Assembly: GCA_014649155.1 (NCBI GenBank)
Contig: BMSM01000005.1
Coordinates: forward strand, 347,547-411,546
Direction: 5' to 3'
Length of the DNA stretch: 64,000 nucleotides
Origin: Streptomyces griseoviridis
Lineage (GTDB): Bacteria; Actinomycetota; Actinomycetes; Streptomycetales; Streptomycetaceae
Under the pieces are notes generated by a model. That model was not told the origin of the DNA, did not search any database, and saw only the letters and a list, made by a program, of their open reading frames with translations. The position numbers were made by a program, and so were the translations under genes. Below are positions 34,701 through 47,600 of the stretch, piece after piece (within the stretch, counting starts at the first letter, position 1; the number at the start of each line of letters is the position of its first letter).

Positions 34701-35636
34701 GCCGGGTGCCACCGCTCCGACGGCGAGGGCCTCGCTGAGGGCGGCGGCCTGCCCCCTGGGGGAGGGCGCCTGGTAGTCCTGGCGGTCCGCGCCGTCGTTG
34801 TTGACGGCGGTGCCACGGACGACGGCCCGCACCGGATCGCCGTCCCGCAGCGCGTCGGCGAGCCGGCGCAGCACCACCGCACCGCCGCCGTTGCCGAAGA
34901 CCGTGCCGTCGGCCCGTGCGTCGAAGGGGCGGCAGACACCGCTGGGGGACAGGATCATGCCGGGGGAGGACGGGTAGCCCGCCTGCGGGAGGTGCAGCGA
35001 CACCGCGCCCACCAGGGCCGTGTCGCACTCCTCGCCCAGCAGGCTCTCCACGGCCAGGTGGACACCGACCAGCGAACTGGAGCACGCCGTCTGCACGGTG
35101 AGCGCCGGCCCGGTCAGGCCCAGGCGGTGGGCGATCCGGGTCGCGGTGAAGTCACGGTCGGCCGAGGAGAAGCGGGCCATGCCCGCCGCGTCGAGGTCCG
35201 TGATGCCCACCGGCGGCAGCGTCGGCCGGGCGGAGGAGGTGAACACCCCGGTGGTGCCCGGGGTGTCGCCGGGAGCCAGCCCGGCGTCCTCCAGGGCGGA
35301 CCACGCCAGTTCGAGGAGGACCCGCTGCTGCGGATCGAGCCATTCGGCCTGCCGCGGGTTGAAACCGAACAGCTCCGCGTCGAAGCGGTCCGCGTCGGAC
35401 AGGGCGCAGCCCGCGGGGACGAACCCGGGGCGCTCCAGGTGCTCGGGTTCATGGCCGAGGGCGAGCAGTTCCTCGCGCCCGTGGCTCCGCACCGCCGTCT
35501 CCCCCCGGACCAGCAGGTCCCAGTAGGCGGCGGGCGAGGACAGCGGACCGAAGCGGCACGACGCCCCCACGACCGCGACCGCGGTGGGGTCGTCCACGGC
35601 CGGTGACGTCTCCTGCTGAACGAAGGACATGGTCAT
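28716..35636 (-). CDS. trans-AT polyketide synthase: KS-DH-KR-ACP-KS-ACP
   Basis: 2306 residues. KS3 (about 15-430): QTACSSS, EAHGTGT, VVGHLN; it would extend the glycyl chain. DH (about 600-880): DHVVAGRPVLP carries the HxxxGxxxxP motif, and LPPALLDGALQ supplies the Asp. KR (about 930-1310): SYN residues intact (SSVSAALGSEGQADYAFAN), but the cofactor loop reads WINGHGRLA instead of TGGxGGLG and is one residue short. ACP with GIDSLT. KS4 (about 1510-1960): DTACSSG, EAHGTGT, NIGHLE. ACP with GLDSLL (Ser near 2229), then a short helical tail. Module 4 has no reductive domain. Its ACP lacks the Trp found six residues after Ser in beta-branching ACPs, so an HMG-type methyl branch is not supported. 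The ATG at 35636 overlaps the upstream stop (ATGA), and its own stop overlaps the next start. Confidence 0.92.
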
Positions 35637-38600
35637 CCTGCTTCCGTGACTGCGCTGCGAAAGGACCGCCTGCGGGCCCGGCGGAGTGCCTGCGGGGACG
35701 GCTGCTGAGCGGTGGACGGACGGACGGTGGTTTCCCGCGCCCCGGCCGTGTCCCCGTCCGCGCCCGGAAGCGCGCCGGGACCTGCGCCGGGGGCGGCCCC
35801 CTCCGGGACCGGCGCCGGTGCGGTGCCCGGTCCCGGCGGTGCGGTGCCCGGTCCCGGCGGTGCGGTGCCCGGTCCCGGCGGTGCGGTGCCCGGTCGCGGG
35901 ACGGCGGTGTGCGCCGGGGCCAGGCGTTCCGCCACGAGGGCTGCCTGGGCGGCCGGCGTGGGGTGGGAGAACAGGTCGCCCATCTCCAGGCGGGCGGCCG
36001 GGAACCGGGCCGAGAGCCGGGCGAAGAGGGTGCCCAGGAGGACCGAGTTGCCCCCCGCCGCGAAGAACGTCAGGTCCGGGTCCACCTCGGTCACGCCGAG
36101 CAGCCGCCGCCACTCCCGCGCGATCTGCCCTCCGGTGTCCTCCGGGCCGTCCCCGGCACCGGCGGCAGACGCGTCCCCGGTGCCGTGCGCGGACGCGTGC
36201 CCGGCACCGGTGGACGGCGTCTTCCCCGGGTTCTCCCCGGAGCCGTCCCCGGCCGGGGACGGCGCGCGGCCGGCCGGTCCGGCGGCCGGTCCGGAGGCCA
36301 GTTCGGAGGCCAGTTCGGAGGCCAGGGCGGCCCGGTCCGTCTTGCCGTTGGGCGTACGGGGCAGTGCCGCCCGCACCACGTACTCCTGGGGCCGCATCCA
36401 CTCGGGCAGGCGGCGCGCCACGAACCCGGCCAGGTCCGCCGGGTCCGGGTCCGCACCGCCAGCCCGGGGCACCACGACCGCCACCAGGCGCGCGGCGGCG
36501 CCGCTGCCCCGGACCAGGACCACGGCACGTCCGGTCCCCGGGTGCTCGCCGAGGACCGTCTCGACCTCGCCCAGTTCCAGGCGGTGGCCGCGGATCTTCA
36601 CCTGGGTGTCCGCGCGGCCCACGAAGCACAGGACGCCGTCGGACGAACGCCTGACGAGGTCGCCGGTACGGAACCACCGTCCGCCGAGCCCCGGAGACAG
36701 CGGGTGCCCGGTGAACCGTCGCGCGGTCTGCTCCGGTCGTCCCCAGTACCCGAGGGCGACCGCGGGACCGCCGATCCACAGCTCACCGGTCTCGCCGTCC
36801 GCCGCGACCGCCGTCCGGCCGTCCGGCCCCGGCACGGTGACGACGAGGGCGGTGGCGCCCACCGGCTCGCCGAGGACCACCGGCCCCTCGGCGGACAGCC
36901 GGGCCGCGGTGGACCAGATGGTGGCCTCGGTCGGCCCGTACACGTTCCACAGCGAGCCCACCCGGGCGGCCAGTTCGCGGGCGAGCGGCGGCGGCAGCGG
37001 TTCGCCGCCGCACAGGGCGGTGAGCCCCGGCCGTCCCGGCCAGCCGCTGTCCAGGAGCAGTTGCCAGCCACTGGGTGTGGCCTGCAGCACCGTGATCTCC
37101 TCGGCCGCCAGCACCCGGTCCAGCCGGGAGGCGTCCCGCACGGTGTCCCGGTCGGCCACCACGACCCGGCCGCCGCCGCAGGCCAGGGGGAGGAAGAGTT
37201 CCAGCACCGAGATGTCGAAGCTCGCCGTGGTGACCGCCAGCAGCCGGTCCCGCGCCCCCCAGCCCAGCAGCGTCCGGAACGCGTCCAGCGTGTGCAGGAC
37301 ACTGCGGTGGCTGACGGCCACTCCCTTGGGCCGCCCGGTGCTGCCGGAGGTGAACATGAGGTACGCGGGGGCGCCGGGGTCGGCGGGACCGTCGCCGCCC
37401 GGACCCGCACCGGCGTCCGCCGGCTCGTCGGAGGACTCCTCGTCGGTGAGCTCGTCGAGCAGCACGGTGCGCGTCCCGGTGTCCGCCAGGTGCCCGGCTT
37501 CGGACCGCTCGGTCACCGCGACCGAACACCCCGCGTCCGCCAGCACGGTCCGGATGCGCTCGGCCGGATAGGACGCGTCGAGCGGGACGTACGGGCACCC
37601 GGCCCGCAGGACCCCCAGCAGCGCCACCGGCAGCCGGGCGCTGCGGCCCACGAGGACGGCGACCGGCTCGCCCGGCCGTGCCCCGGCCGCGCGCACCGCC
37701 CGGGCCAGCGCCGCGGTACGCCGGTCCGCCTCGGCGTAGGTCAGGGTGCCGCCCGACGTGTCGCGTACCGCCACCGCGTCCGGACATCGCCGTACCAGGG
37801 CGCGGAAGCGTCCCGGCACCGTCAGCGCGCCGGGCCGCAGCAGATCGCCGGCCGGAGCGTCGAGGTCGTCGGCGAGCGCCGCGGCCAGCACGAACCAGGT
37901 GTCCACGAACGCGTCGAGCTCCGCGGAGGTCAGCGCCGTGCGGCGGTGGTTGGCGAGGATCTCCACGCCGTCGGCCGTGTCGGTCAGCTCCAGTCCCAGG
38001 TCCCAGTGGCCGCCCTGACCCCGGATGAAGACCCGCTCCGCCAGCGGGCCGGGGCCGGCGCCGGGCGGGCGCGGCCAGTTCTGGTAGGCGAAGGTCAGGG
38101 TGGGCACCGCCGGATCGCCGCCGGCCTCCCGGCACAGCCCGGCGGCGGCCGGGTAGGGCAGGTCGGCCAGCGCCAGCGCCGAACGGACCTCGTCGTGCAG
38201 CTCCGTGAGCCAGTGGCGCAGCGAACCCCCGGGGTCGGGCCGGAGACGGACGGCCACGGAGTTCACGAAGTGCCCGACGGTCCGGTCGTACTCGGGACCC
38301 GGCCGTCCGTAGGTGGGTACCGCGACGAGGAAGGAGGCCCGGCCGGTCACGGTGGCGACGGTGAGGGCGTAGGCGGCGAGCTGGACGGTGAAGTCGCTCA
38401 CCCCGGCCCCGGCGGCGGCGGCGCGCAGGCGGTCGCGCAGCGCGCCGGGCATACGGTACTCACGGTGTCCGGCCGCCCAGGGGTCCGCGGCGGGCGTACC
38501 GCCGGGGAAGCGCGGGGCGGGAGGCACCGTACTCAGCCGTTCGCGCCAGGCCCGCGTCGCCTCCGCGCGGTGCGCGGTGTCCCTCTCCTCCAGGGAGAGG

Positions 38601-41600
38601 AACCGGCCGAACGAGTCGGCGTCCGCGGGCGGCTCCGGTACGGCGCCGGACGCCGCCGGACGCTCCAGCAGCGCGCCCAGGTCCTGCGTGAGCAGCTCCA
38701 CCGACCGGCCGTCCGCGACCAGGTGGTGCACCGTCAGCTGGAGCACGTCGCGCCCCGAGCCGTCGTCCCACAGCACGGCGCGCACGGCGGGCCCGGTCTC
38801 CAGCGGCAGCCGCCGGGCCGCCTCGTCGCGCAGCGCGTCGAAGAGGTCCTCCGGGGGGACGCCACGGAGGTTCCACACCCCGGCGGGCACCGGCCGGCGC
38901 CCCGGTCCGCCGGTGCCCGCCGGCAGCAGCCGGAGGGACCCGTCCTCCGGGCCGATCCGCCGGGTCAGGGCCGGATGGCGGGTGAGCAGTGCGGCCACGG
39001 CCGCCGCGGCGTCGTCCCGGTCCTGGCCCGCCGGAAGCCGCCAGGCCACCGACAGGTTGTACGGGGCGTGGGGCTGTGCCGCGTACTCCGCGGTCCACAG
39101 CGGCATCTGGCGCTCCGTCACCGGCCAGTGGTCCGGGGCACCGCGGTCCGGCGCCGTACGGTCCGCCGTGCCGAGGTCCGCCCTCTCGTGGTCCGCCGTC
39201 CCCGGCCGGGTGGGCGGTCGCGCGGGGGCGGCGGCCCGTGCCAGGGCGTCGCCGTGGGAGGCCAGCAGACCCTCGGCGAGTTCGGCGATGCTGTCGTGGT
39301 CGTACAGCGTGCTGCGCGGCAGCCGGCCGAGGGAGTTCTCCAGGGTCCGGCCGAGCCGGGTCAGGGCGATGGAGTCCACGCCGAGCGCGGTCAGTCCGGC
39401 GTCCGGCGCGAGATCGTCCACGGGCAGGCCGGTCACCGCGTGGACCTGCTCGGTCAGCCACCGGATCGCGGCGGCGCGCGGGTCCTCGGCGCCCCGGGGC
39501 GCGGCACCGGCCGGGGCGGTTCCCGGTGGGTCGGTGCGGGCCGGGGCGACCTCGGCCGTGGGCACGACCGGCGGTTCGGTGCGGGCCGGGGCGGTTCCCG
39601 GTGGGTCGGTGCGGGCCGGGGCGACCTCGGCCGTGGGCGCGACCGGCGGTTCGGTGCGGGCCGGGGCCGTGTCCCGTGGCCCGGCGGCACGGCGCGGAGC
39701 GGGGACGGGGTCCGGGGCGGGAGCGGAGGCGGAGGCCGGGGCGGGGGCGGAGGCCGGGGCGGGGGCGGTGGTGCGGGCGCCGGTCGCCCGGGCCCAGCGG
39801 GCGAGGTCACCGTGGGCGAGGACGGCGTGCGCCGCCGTCGCGCCGGGCGCGAGCAGCCGCCACAGCTCCTCGGCGGCCTCCGTGACGGGCAGGGGCTCCA
39901 GCCCGTAGGCGTCGCGCAGGAAGTCGAGCGTCGCGGCGGGCGGGCGCATCCCGCCGCCGGTCAGCGCCGGCCAGCCCACGGCCAGGGTGCGCCCCGCCCT
40001 GGTCCCGGCCGCCACCCGCAGGGCCCTGGCCTCGGCGAAGCCGTCGAGGAAGCCGTTGGCGAAGGCGTAGTCCGACTGCCCCTGGTTGCCGACGTGGACG
40101 GCCACCGACGACGCCAGGACGAAGAAGTCCAGCGGGTGCCGGACCAGCGCGGCGTCCAGCGCCATGGCGCCCAGCAGTTTCACCCGGCATACCTCGTCCA
40201 CCGCCTCGGCCGTCTTGGTGCGCAGGAACCCGTCGCGCAGCACCCCCGCCAGACACACGACGCCGTTGAGCCGCAGGCCACGGGAGTCCAGTTCGGCGGC
40301 GAGAGCGGACACCGCGCCGGGATCGGTGACGTCGCACGGCACGGGCACGATCCGGTCGTCCGGCCCCGTGCCGGGCGCGCCGGCCGGCGGCGTGACCGGG
40401 GTGCGCCGCCCGGTGACCACCACGCGGGCCCGCGGCGCACGGCGGAGGATCGACGCGGTGACGGCCCGGCCGAGGCCGCCCGTACCGCCCACGACGAGAT
40501 AGCAGCCGTCGGGCCGCAGCTCCAACGGGTCCCGCGCCCGCGGTGATCGCTCCAGCGCGGCGGCCAGGCGGGCGCCGCCGGACGTCAGGCGCACCCACGG
40601 GGGAGGCGCGGACCGGGCGAGTTCGGCGCGTACCGAGGCCGCCGCGTCCCCGGGCGATTGCGCGCACCACGGACGGTCCACCGAGACCAGCCCGATGCCG
40701 AAGCGGCCCGTCTCGCCCGCGACCGTGCGCACCAGACCGTGCAGCGCGTGCCGCGCCGCCGGCGCCGCCCCGGGTCCGGCACACGTCACCAGGCGAACCT
40801 GCGCGCCCGGCGGCCGGCGGCCGGCGACGAGCGCGCGCAGCGCCGCGAAGACGGGCAGGGCCACCCCGGCGGCGAACCGCTCGTACGCGTCGCGGGCGTC
40901 CTGCGGACTGTCCCACAGCCCGTCGCCGTCGGGCGCGAGTTCCTCCTCGTCCAGGAGCAGGACGACGTCCGCGTCGTCGTCCAGCCGGGCGAGGGCCGCG
41001 TCGAGGGCGGCGCGGGCGGCCCCGGGGTCGGCGGGAGGAAAGGCGTCCCAGGGCAGGGCCGCGCCGGCCAGGGCCGTCAGGGCATTGCCGAGGGGACCCC
41101 GGCCGCCGATGACCAGCAGCCCCCGGCCGGACGCCGCGGGCGGCTCGGCCACCGGGGACCACCCCAGGGCGTACGCGGCGGTGCGGTCGTCGTCCCCGGA
41201 CCGGCCGGGCGGGCCCCCCGGGCCGTCCGGCGCGGGGACGCGGACGGGGCGCGGGGCGGCGGCCGGGGGCCGGTCCAGCGGGTCCGCCCGCAGCAGGAAC
41301 CCCTCGACGTCCGCGACCGGGGCACCGGTGGGGTCGACCAGCCGCAGATCCAGGACGTGCGTGCCGCGCGGGCCGCCGGCGCGCGCCGGACGCACATGGA
41401 CGTACACCGGTCCGACGGCGGGGCGGTGGACCCTGAACCGGTCGACGGACAGGGGCCGCAGCCGTTCCGCCGGCGGCTGCCCGTCCGGAGCCATCACCGC
41501 GTAGCCGGCCGCCTGGAACGCGCCGTCCAGCACGGCCGGGTGCAGCACCGGCCGCCCGGCGGGCCCGGCCGGGCCGTCGGCGTCGATCCGGGCCAGGACC

Positions 41601-44600
41601 TCGGCACCGCGGCGGATCACGTCGGTGACGCGGCGGTAGCCGGGACCGTAGGCGAAACCATGGGCGGCCAGGACCCGGTAGAAGGCGTCGGCGGAACCGG
41701 CGCCGGCGCCGGCCAGCGCGGCGTCCAGCCGCTCCGGGAGGTAGGCGAGCAGACCGGCGAACGGACCGGTGCCCGTGCCGTCCGGCGGTCCCTGGGCGAC
41801 GGAGCCGCGCACCACGGCGGTGTCCGCGCAGCGGACGACGAAGGGGAGCCGGCCCCCGGGCGCGGGCCCGCCGGCCTCCGGCCCGTCCCCGAACACCACG
41901 TCGGCGTCCCCGTCGGCGCCCCGCCAGGGGCTGACGAAGGTGACGTCCTCGACGGCGACGGCGTACGGATCGGTCCCCCGGGCCAGCAGCGACTCGCACA
42001 CGGACTCCAGGGCCAGCGCGGCGGGCACCAGCGGGGCGCCGTCGACCACGTGATCCGTCACCCACGGGTGTCCGTCGGGCAGTCCGACCCGCACCGTGTC
42101 ACCGGCCGGCGCGGCGGCCACCACGGGCAGCAGCCGGCCGGTCCGCAACGGCAGCGCGGCGGTCTCCAACGCCCCGGCCGGGGGCCCCGCCACCCGGTGC
42201 CGCCGCCCCGCGAACGGGGTGGTGGGCAGGGCGACCTTCCGGTACGGGGCGGGCTCCTCGGCGTGCCAGGCGCTCGCCCCCGACGCCACCCAGGCACGGG
42301 CCAGGCGCGCCGCCGCCGGGCCCGCCCCGCCCGGTTCACCCGCGTCCCCGGACCCGTCCGCGCCCGGCGCCGGCGACGGGTCGTCACCGTCCGCGACGAC
42401 CAGGGCGGGATGGCGTTCCCCGGCCGCCAGCGCCCGCAGCGCGGCGCGGGCCGTGCCGATGTCGTCGGGTCCCGCGCAGAGCACCGCGGCCCGGCACGGC
42501 CACTCGTCACGCCCCTCGCGCAGGGTGCCGGCCACGTCGGCCAGGGACACCGGGCCCGTCAGCGTCTCGCCGGTGGCGTCGAGCAGGGCGGCCAGGCGGT
42601 CCGCGACGCGGGCGAGCCGCCCGGGGTCGGGGGCGCCCAGCGGGACGACGAGCGGCCCCGGGGCCGGGGCGGGCGCGGGCCGGTGACCGGTGAACTCCTC
42701 GACCACCACGTGCGCGTTGGACCCGCCCGCGCCGAAGGAGCTGACGGCCGCGCGCCGCACGTCCGGGACGCCCTCGCCGGCGCTCCACCGCTCCGCGTCG
42801 TGCTGCACCCGCAGCGGGCCGCCGGCCAGTTCGAGACGGGGGTTCTCCGGACGGGCGTGCAGGCTCGGTACCAGCCGCCGGTGCCGCAGTTGCAGGATGG
42901 CCTTGGTCAGCCCGGCCACGCCGGCCACCGCCTCGCCGTGCCCGATGTTCGACTTCACCGAGCCGATCCGCACGGAACCGGGCCGCACCGCGGGATCGGT
43001 CCCGAACGCCCGTGCCAGGGCGCGCACTTCGATCGGGTCGCCCAGTTCCGTGCCGGTGCCGTGCGCCTCGACGTAGCCGATGTCGTGCGGGAGCAGCCCC
43101 GCGCGGTCGAGCGCCAGGCCGATCAGGTCGGCCTGCGCGACCGGGCTCGGCACGGTGTAACCGCCGCCCTGGCCGCCGTGGTTGACCGCGCTGCCGGTGA
43201 TGACCGCGTACACGGTGTCCCCGTCCGCGAGCGCCCGCTCCAGCGGCTTGAGGAGCACGGCCCCGGCGCCCTCACCGGGCACGAAGCCGTCACCCCCGGC
43301 GCCGAACGCCCGGTTCAGCGGCCCGCGCGAGGTCATGCCGACCGAGGCGAGCGCGGCGAACCGGTCCGGGTGGGTGAACAGGTGCACGCCCCCGGCGAGG
43401 GCCAGGTCGGCGTCCCCGGCGGCCAGCGCCTGGCAGGCCAGGTGGACGGCGGTCAGGGAGGAGGAGCACATGGTGTCCACGGCCAGGCTCGGCCCGCTGA
43501 GGTCGAAGGCGTAGGAGACGCGGTTGGCGACGGAGGAGTAGGCGGTGATGCCGTACTCGGCGTTGTCCGCGCCCGCCAGGCGGGCGTCGCGCTGCGCCAG
43601 CAGACCGCTGTGCGAGGTGACGCCCACGTACACGCCCACGCGGTCCGCCGACACCCGCTGGGAGAGCCGGGACCGGGAGTACCCGGCCGACTCGAACGCC
43701 TCCCACGCCGTCTCCAGGAACTGCCGCTCCTGGGGGTCGAGCACGGCGGCGTCGCGGGGCGGGATGCGGAACAGTTCCGCGTCGAACCGGTCCCAGTCGT
43801 CGAGGAAGCAGCCCCATCGGGTCGTGTTCGGGTCCAGGACGTGGGCCGTCCGCCAGTCCCACCGGTCGGCGGGGACCTCGCGGACGGCCGTACGCCCCTC
43901 GGACAGCAGCCGCCACAGACCGTCCACGTCGGACGCGCCGGGGTAGCGGCCCGCGAGGCCGACGACCGCCACGGGCGGCTGCGCCGCCGCACCGCGGGGA
44001 GCGGCCGGGACCGGGCGCGGGCGGGGCGGCGGGGCGGCGGGCGGTTCGGCGCGGGGCGCGCTCCGCACGGCCGGGCGCTCGTCCGCGCCGTCTGCGCCGC
44101 CTGCGCCGTCTGCGCCGCCCGCTCCGTCCGCTCCGGGGGCGGACGCGAGACGGCCGGCCAGCGCGCCGATCGTGCCGTACTCGTGGAGGGTGGTGCCGGG
44201 CAGGGGCCCGAAGACGCCGCTGAGGGCCGTCGTCAGCTCCACGTGCAGCAGCGAGTCCACCCCCAGTTCCCGCCACGGCAGGTCGGCGGGCAGGGGCCGG
44301 TCCCCGGGCAGCACGTCCCGCACCACGGAACGGATGCGTTCCTCCAGCGCGGCCCGTGCCGTCCGCCCGTCCCGTCCGGTCGCGGTCTCGGCCTGCTCCG
44401 GCACGTGCGCTCCCTCCCCTTCGCCCCGCGCGCGGGGGTCCGCGCGGTCGTCGTGGTCGTCGGTGGCCGCCGGCGGCGTGCGGCGCGCGGCGGCACCGGC
44501 GGTGACGGCGCCCACCGCGTCGGGCCGGAAGGCGTCCAGTGCCCGGGGCCGCCCGCCGAGCACGAGCGCGTACGGGTGGGGCGAGCGCACGCACCGCTCC

Positions 44601-47600
44601 AGTGCCGCGCAGGCGTCGGCGGCGTCGAAGGTCTCCAGCCCGGGGTGGGCCGCCCGCACCGGCCCGGTGTAGCGCCGCGCGAGCCCGGTGTCCCGCCACA
44701 GGCCCCACGCCACCGCCCGGGTGGGTGTCTCCGGCCCGTCCAGGGCGGCGGCGACCCGGTCGAGGCAGGCGTTGGCGGCGGCGTACACGAGTCCGCCCTG
44801 GCTGCCGAAGGTGCCGAGGAACGACGAGAACAGCACCAGGGCCGTCCCCGGGTGACGGGCCCGCGCCCGGTGCAGCGGCCCGATGGCGGCGAGCTTCGCG
44901 TCGCGCAGCGGGTCCAGTGCCTCGTCGGTGAGCTGGGACAGCAGCGCGTCGTGCGCCGCCCCGGCCGCGTGCAGGACGGCGTCGGGCGGCCCGTACCGCT
45001 CCGCGCAGCGCGCGAACGCCGTGGCCACGTCGGCCTCGTCCCGGACGTCGCCCCGCACGTAGTGGGCGTCCCCGCCGGAGTCCCGGACGTCCCGGAGCAG
45101 CGAGCGCACGGTGGCGTCGGGCGCGGAGCGGCCCACCAGGACCAGCCGGGCGGCCCGCCGGGCGGCGAGGTCACGGGCGACCGCGCCGCCCGCGCCGCCC
45201 GCGCCGCCGAACACGATCAGCACGGGTGACCGGTCCGGCCACAGGGCGTCCCCGGCCGTGGCGGACGGGGTGTCGGGGGCCGGGACGAGGCACTCCACGC
45301 GCCGTTCCCCGTCGGTGGCGCCGAGCGACACGAGCGGCGCCCGGACACCGCACGGCTCGGCCAGGACCGCCGCGAGCGGGGGCGCTCCGGCGGCCCCCGG
45401 ACCGGTCAGGTCGACGGCGGCCACCGACAGCAGCGGGGACTCCAGCGGCAGCGAACGCACCGCGCCGAGCAGCGCTCCCTGCAACGCGGCGCCCTCGGCG
45501 GCCCGGCCGCCGGGCGCGGCCAGGCCGGTGGTGACGAGCGTCAGCGCCGCGGCCGACCCGCGCGCGTCCAGCGCCGCGGCCGTCCGCACCACGGTGCGCA
45601 GCCAGCGGTGCAGCCGGGCGCTGCCCGAGGCGTCGAGGTCCCAGCGGGCCCCGCCCACGACGAACAGCACCCGCACCGGGACCGGCCCGTCCGGCAGCTC
45701 CGGAGGCTCCTCGTCGTACCCGACCAGCCGGGGGGCGGGCAGCGCACGGTCCGCCCAGGAACGGGCGAGATCCCCGGTCCCGTGGTCGTGGAACAGCAGC
45801 GTGACGGCGGCCCCGGACCGTTCCGTGTCCGGCCGCGCCCCGACCGCCGGGGCGTGCACCCAGCGCGGCACGTGGACCGAAGGGGCGGCGGCGCGGGACG
45901 CGGCGGCGGCCGGTGCGTCGTCCCGTTCCCAGGGCGGTGCGAACCGGCGGCGGTCGAAGGGATGCCCCGGCAGCGGTACGCGCCGCGGCGGACGGCCCGG
46001 ACCCGGCCAGTGCGCCGCCCAGTCGACGTCCTGCCCCGCCGGCCACCGTGCGGCGGGGCCGTCCGGGTCGCCGGCGCCGTCGAGCGCGGGGTGGGGTGTC
46101 CCGGCCGCGACCGCCCGCAGCGCGGCGCGCAGCTCGCCGGGGCAGCGCGCCGTCACCGCCGTCCGCACCGGCAGCGCCGCACGGCCCGTCTGGAGGGTCC
46201 AGGCCCAGGCCCCGAGGTCGACCGGCCGGCCCCCGGCGGTGGCCCGGTCGAGGTGGTCCAGCAGGGTCCGGGCCAGGACCGGCAGGGCCCGCGGCGTGGC
46301 CACCGACAGCGGCAGGACGTACGGCACGTCCTCCGCGACCGGCGCTCCCGGCTCCGCTCCGTACGTCTTCCGGTACTCCTCTCCGCACTCCTCCAGCACG
46401 ACGTGGGCGTTGGACCCGCCGATGCCGAACGAGCTGACGGCGGCCCGCCGCGGTGTCCCTCCCGAGGGCCACGGCACGGTCCGCCCGGCGACGGTGAGCG
46501 CGCTGTCCGAGAGGTCGACGGCGGGGTTGAGCCGGGTGAAGTGCGGGGTGCCCGGGATCGTCCCGTGCCGCATGGCCAGCAGGACCTTCACCACCCCGGC
46601 GAGCCCGGCGGCGGCCTCCAGGTGCCCGATGTTGGCCTTCACCGAGCCCACCGGCAGCGTCCCGCCGGGCCCGGCCGCGGTACCGGTGCCGACGGCCGCG
46701 CGCAGCGCTTCCAGCTCGATCGGGTCGCCGAGCGGGGTGCCGGTGCCGTGCGCCTCCACGTACCCGAGGTCCCGGCCGCTCAGCCCGGCCCGGTCCAGCG
46801 CGTCCCGGATCAGCCGGGTCTGCGCCCGGGGATTGGGGGCGGTGGGGCCGCTGGCCCGGCCGCCGTGGTTGGCGCCGGCCCCCCGCACGACGGCGCGCAG
46901 CGGGTCCCCGTCCGCCAGCGCCCGGTGCCGGGACCTGAGCACCAGCCAGGCCGCGCCCTCACCCCGTACGTAGCCGTCGGCGCCCGCGTCGAAGGCGCGG
47001 CTCAGGCCCTGCGGGGACAACATGCCGGCCTGCTGGAACGCGGCCTGGTTGAAGCCGTTGCCGAGCAGGTTCACCCCGCCGACCAGAGCGGTGTCGCACT
47101 CGCCGCGCTCGATCGCGCTCACCGCCAGCACCAGCGCGGTGAGCGACGCGGAGCAGGCGGTGTCCACCGTGATGCTGGGACCCGTCAGGTCGTAGTGGTA
47201 CGAGATCCGGTTGGCCAGGAAGGTGGGGAGCGTGCCGAGCGTGGCGTATCCGTCGGCGGCGCCCGCGGCGACCGTGCGCTCCCGGAAGTCGTAGCTGGAC
47301 GCGCCCACGAAGACGCCGGTGCGGGTGCCGGCCAGCCGGGCGGGCGGCAGGCCGGCGTCCTCCAGGGCGTGCCGGCTCAGTTCGAGCAGGACCCGCTGCT
47401 GCGGGTCCATCGACCGTGCCTGGCGCGGCGCTATGCCGAAGAACTCGGAGTCGAACGCGTCCGGTTCGGCGAGCAGCCCGGCGCGGTGCGTGCCGCGCGC
47501 GGCGTCCCCGCCCGGGACGGGGCCCAGACGCCCGGCCGGCACCTCGGTGACGGTGCACTCCTCCCGTACGAGGAGGTCCCAGAAGGCGTCGGGTCCCTCC

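Noticed and set aside
45111..46500. C-methyltransferase in module 1, which virginiamycin M would need
   Set aside because: The region between KS1 and its KR shows no SAM-binding motif; it reads as post-KS linker and KR structural subdomain only.
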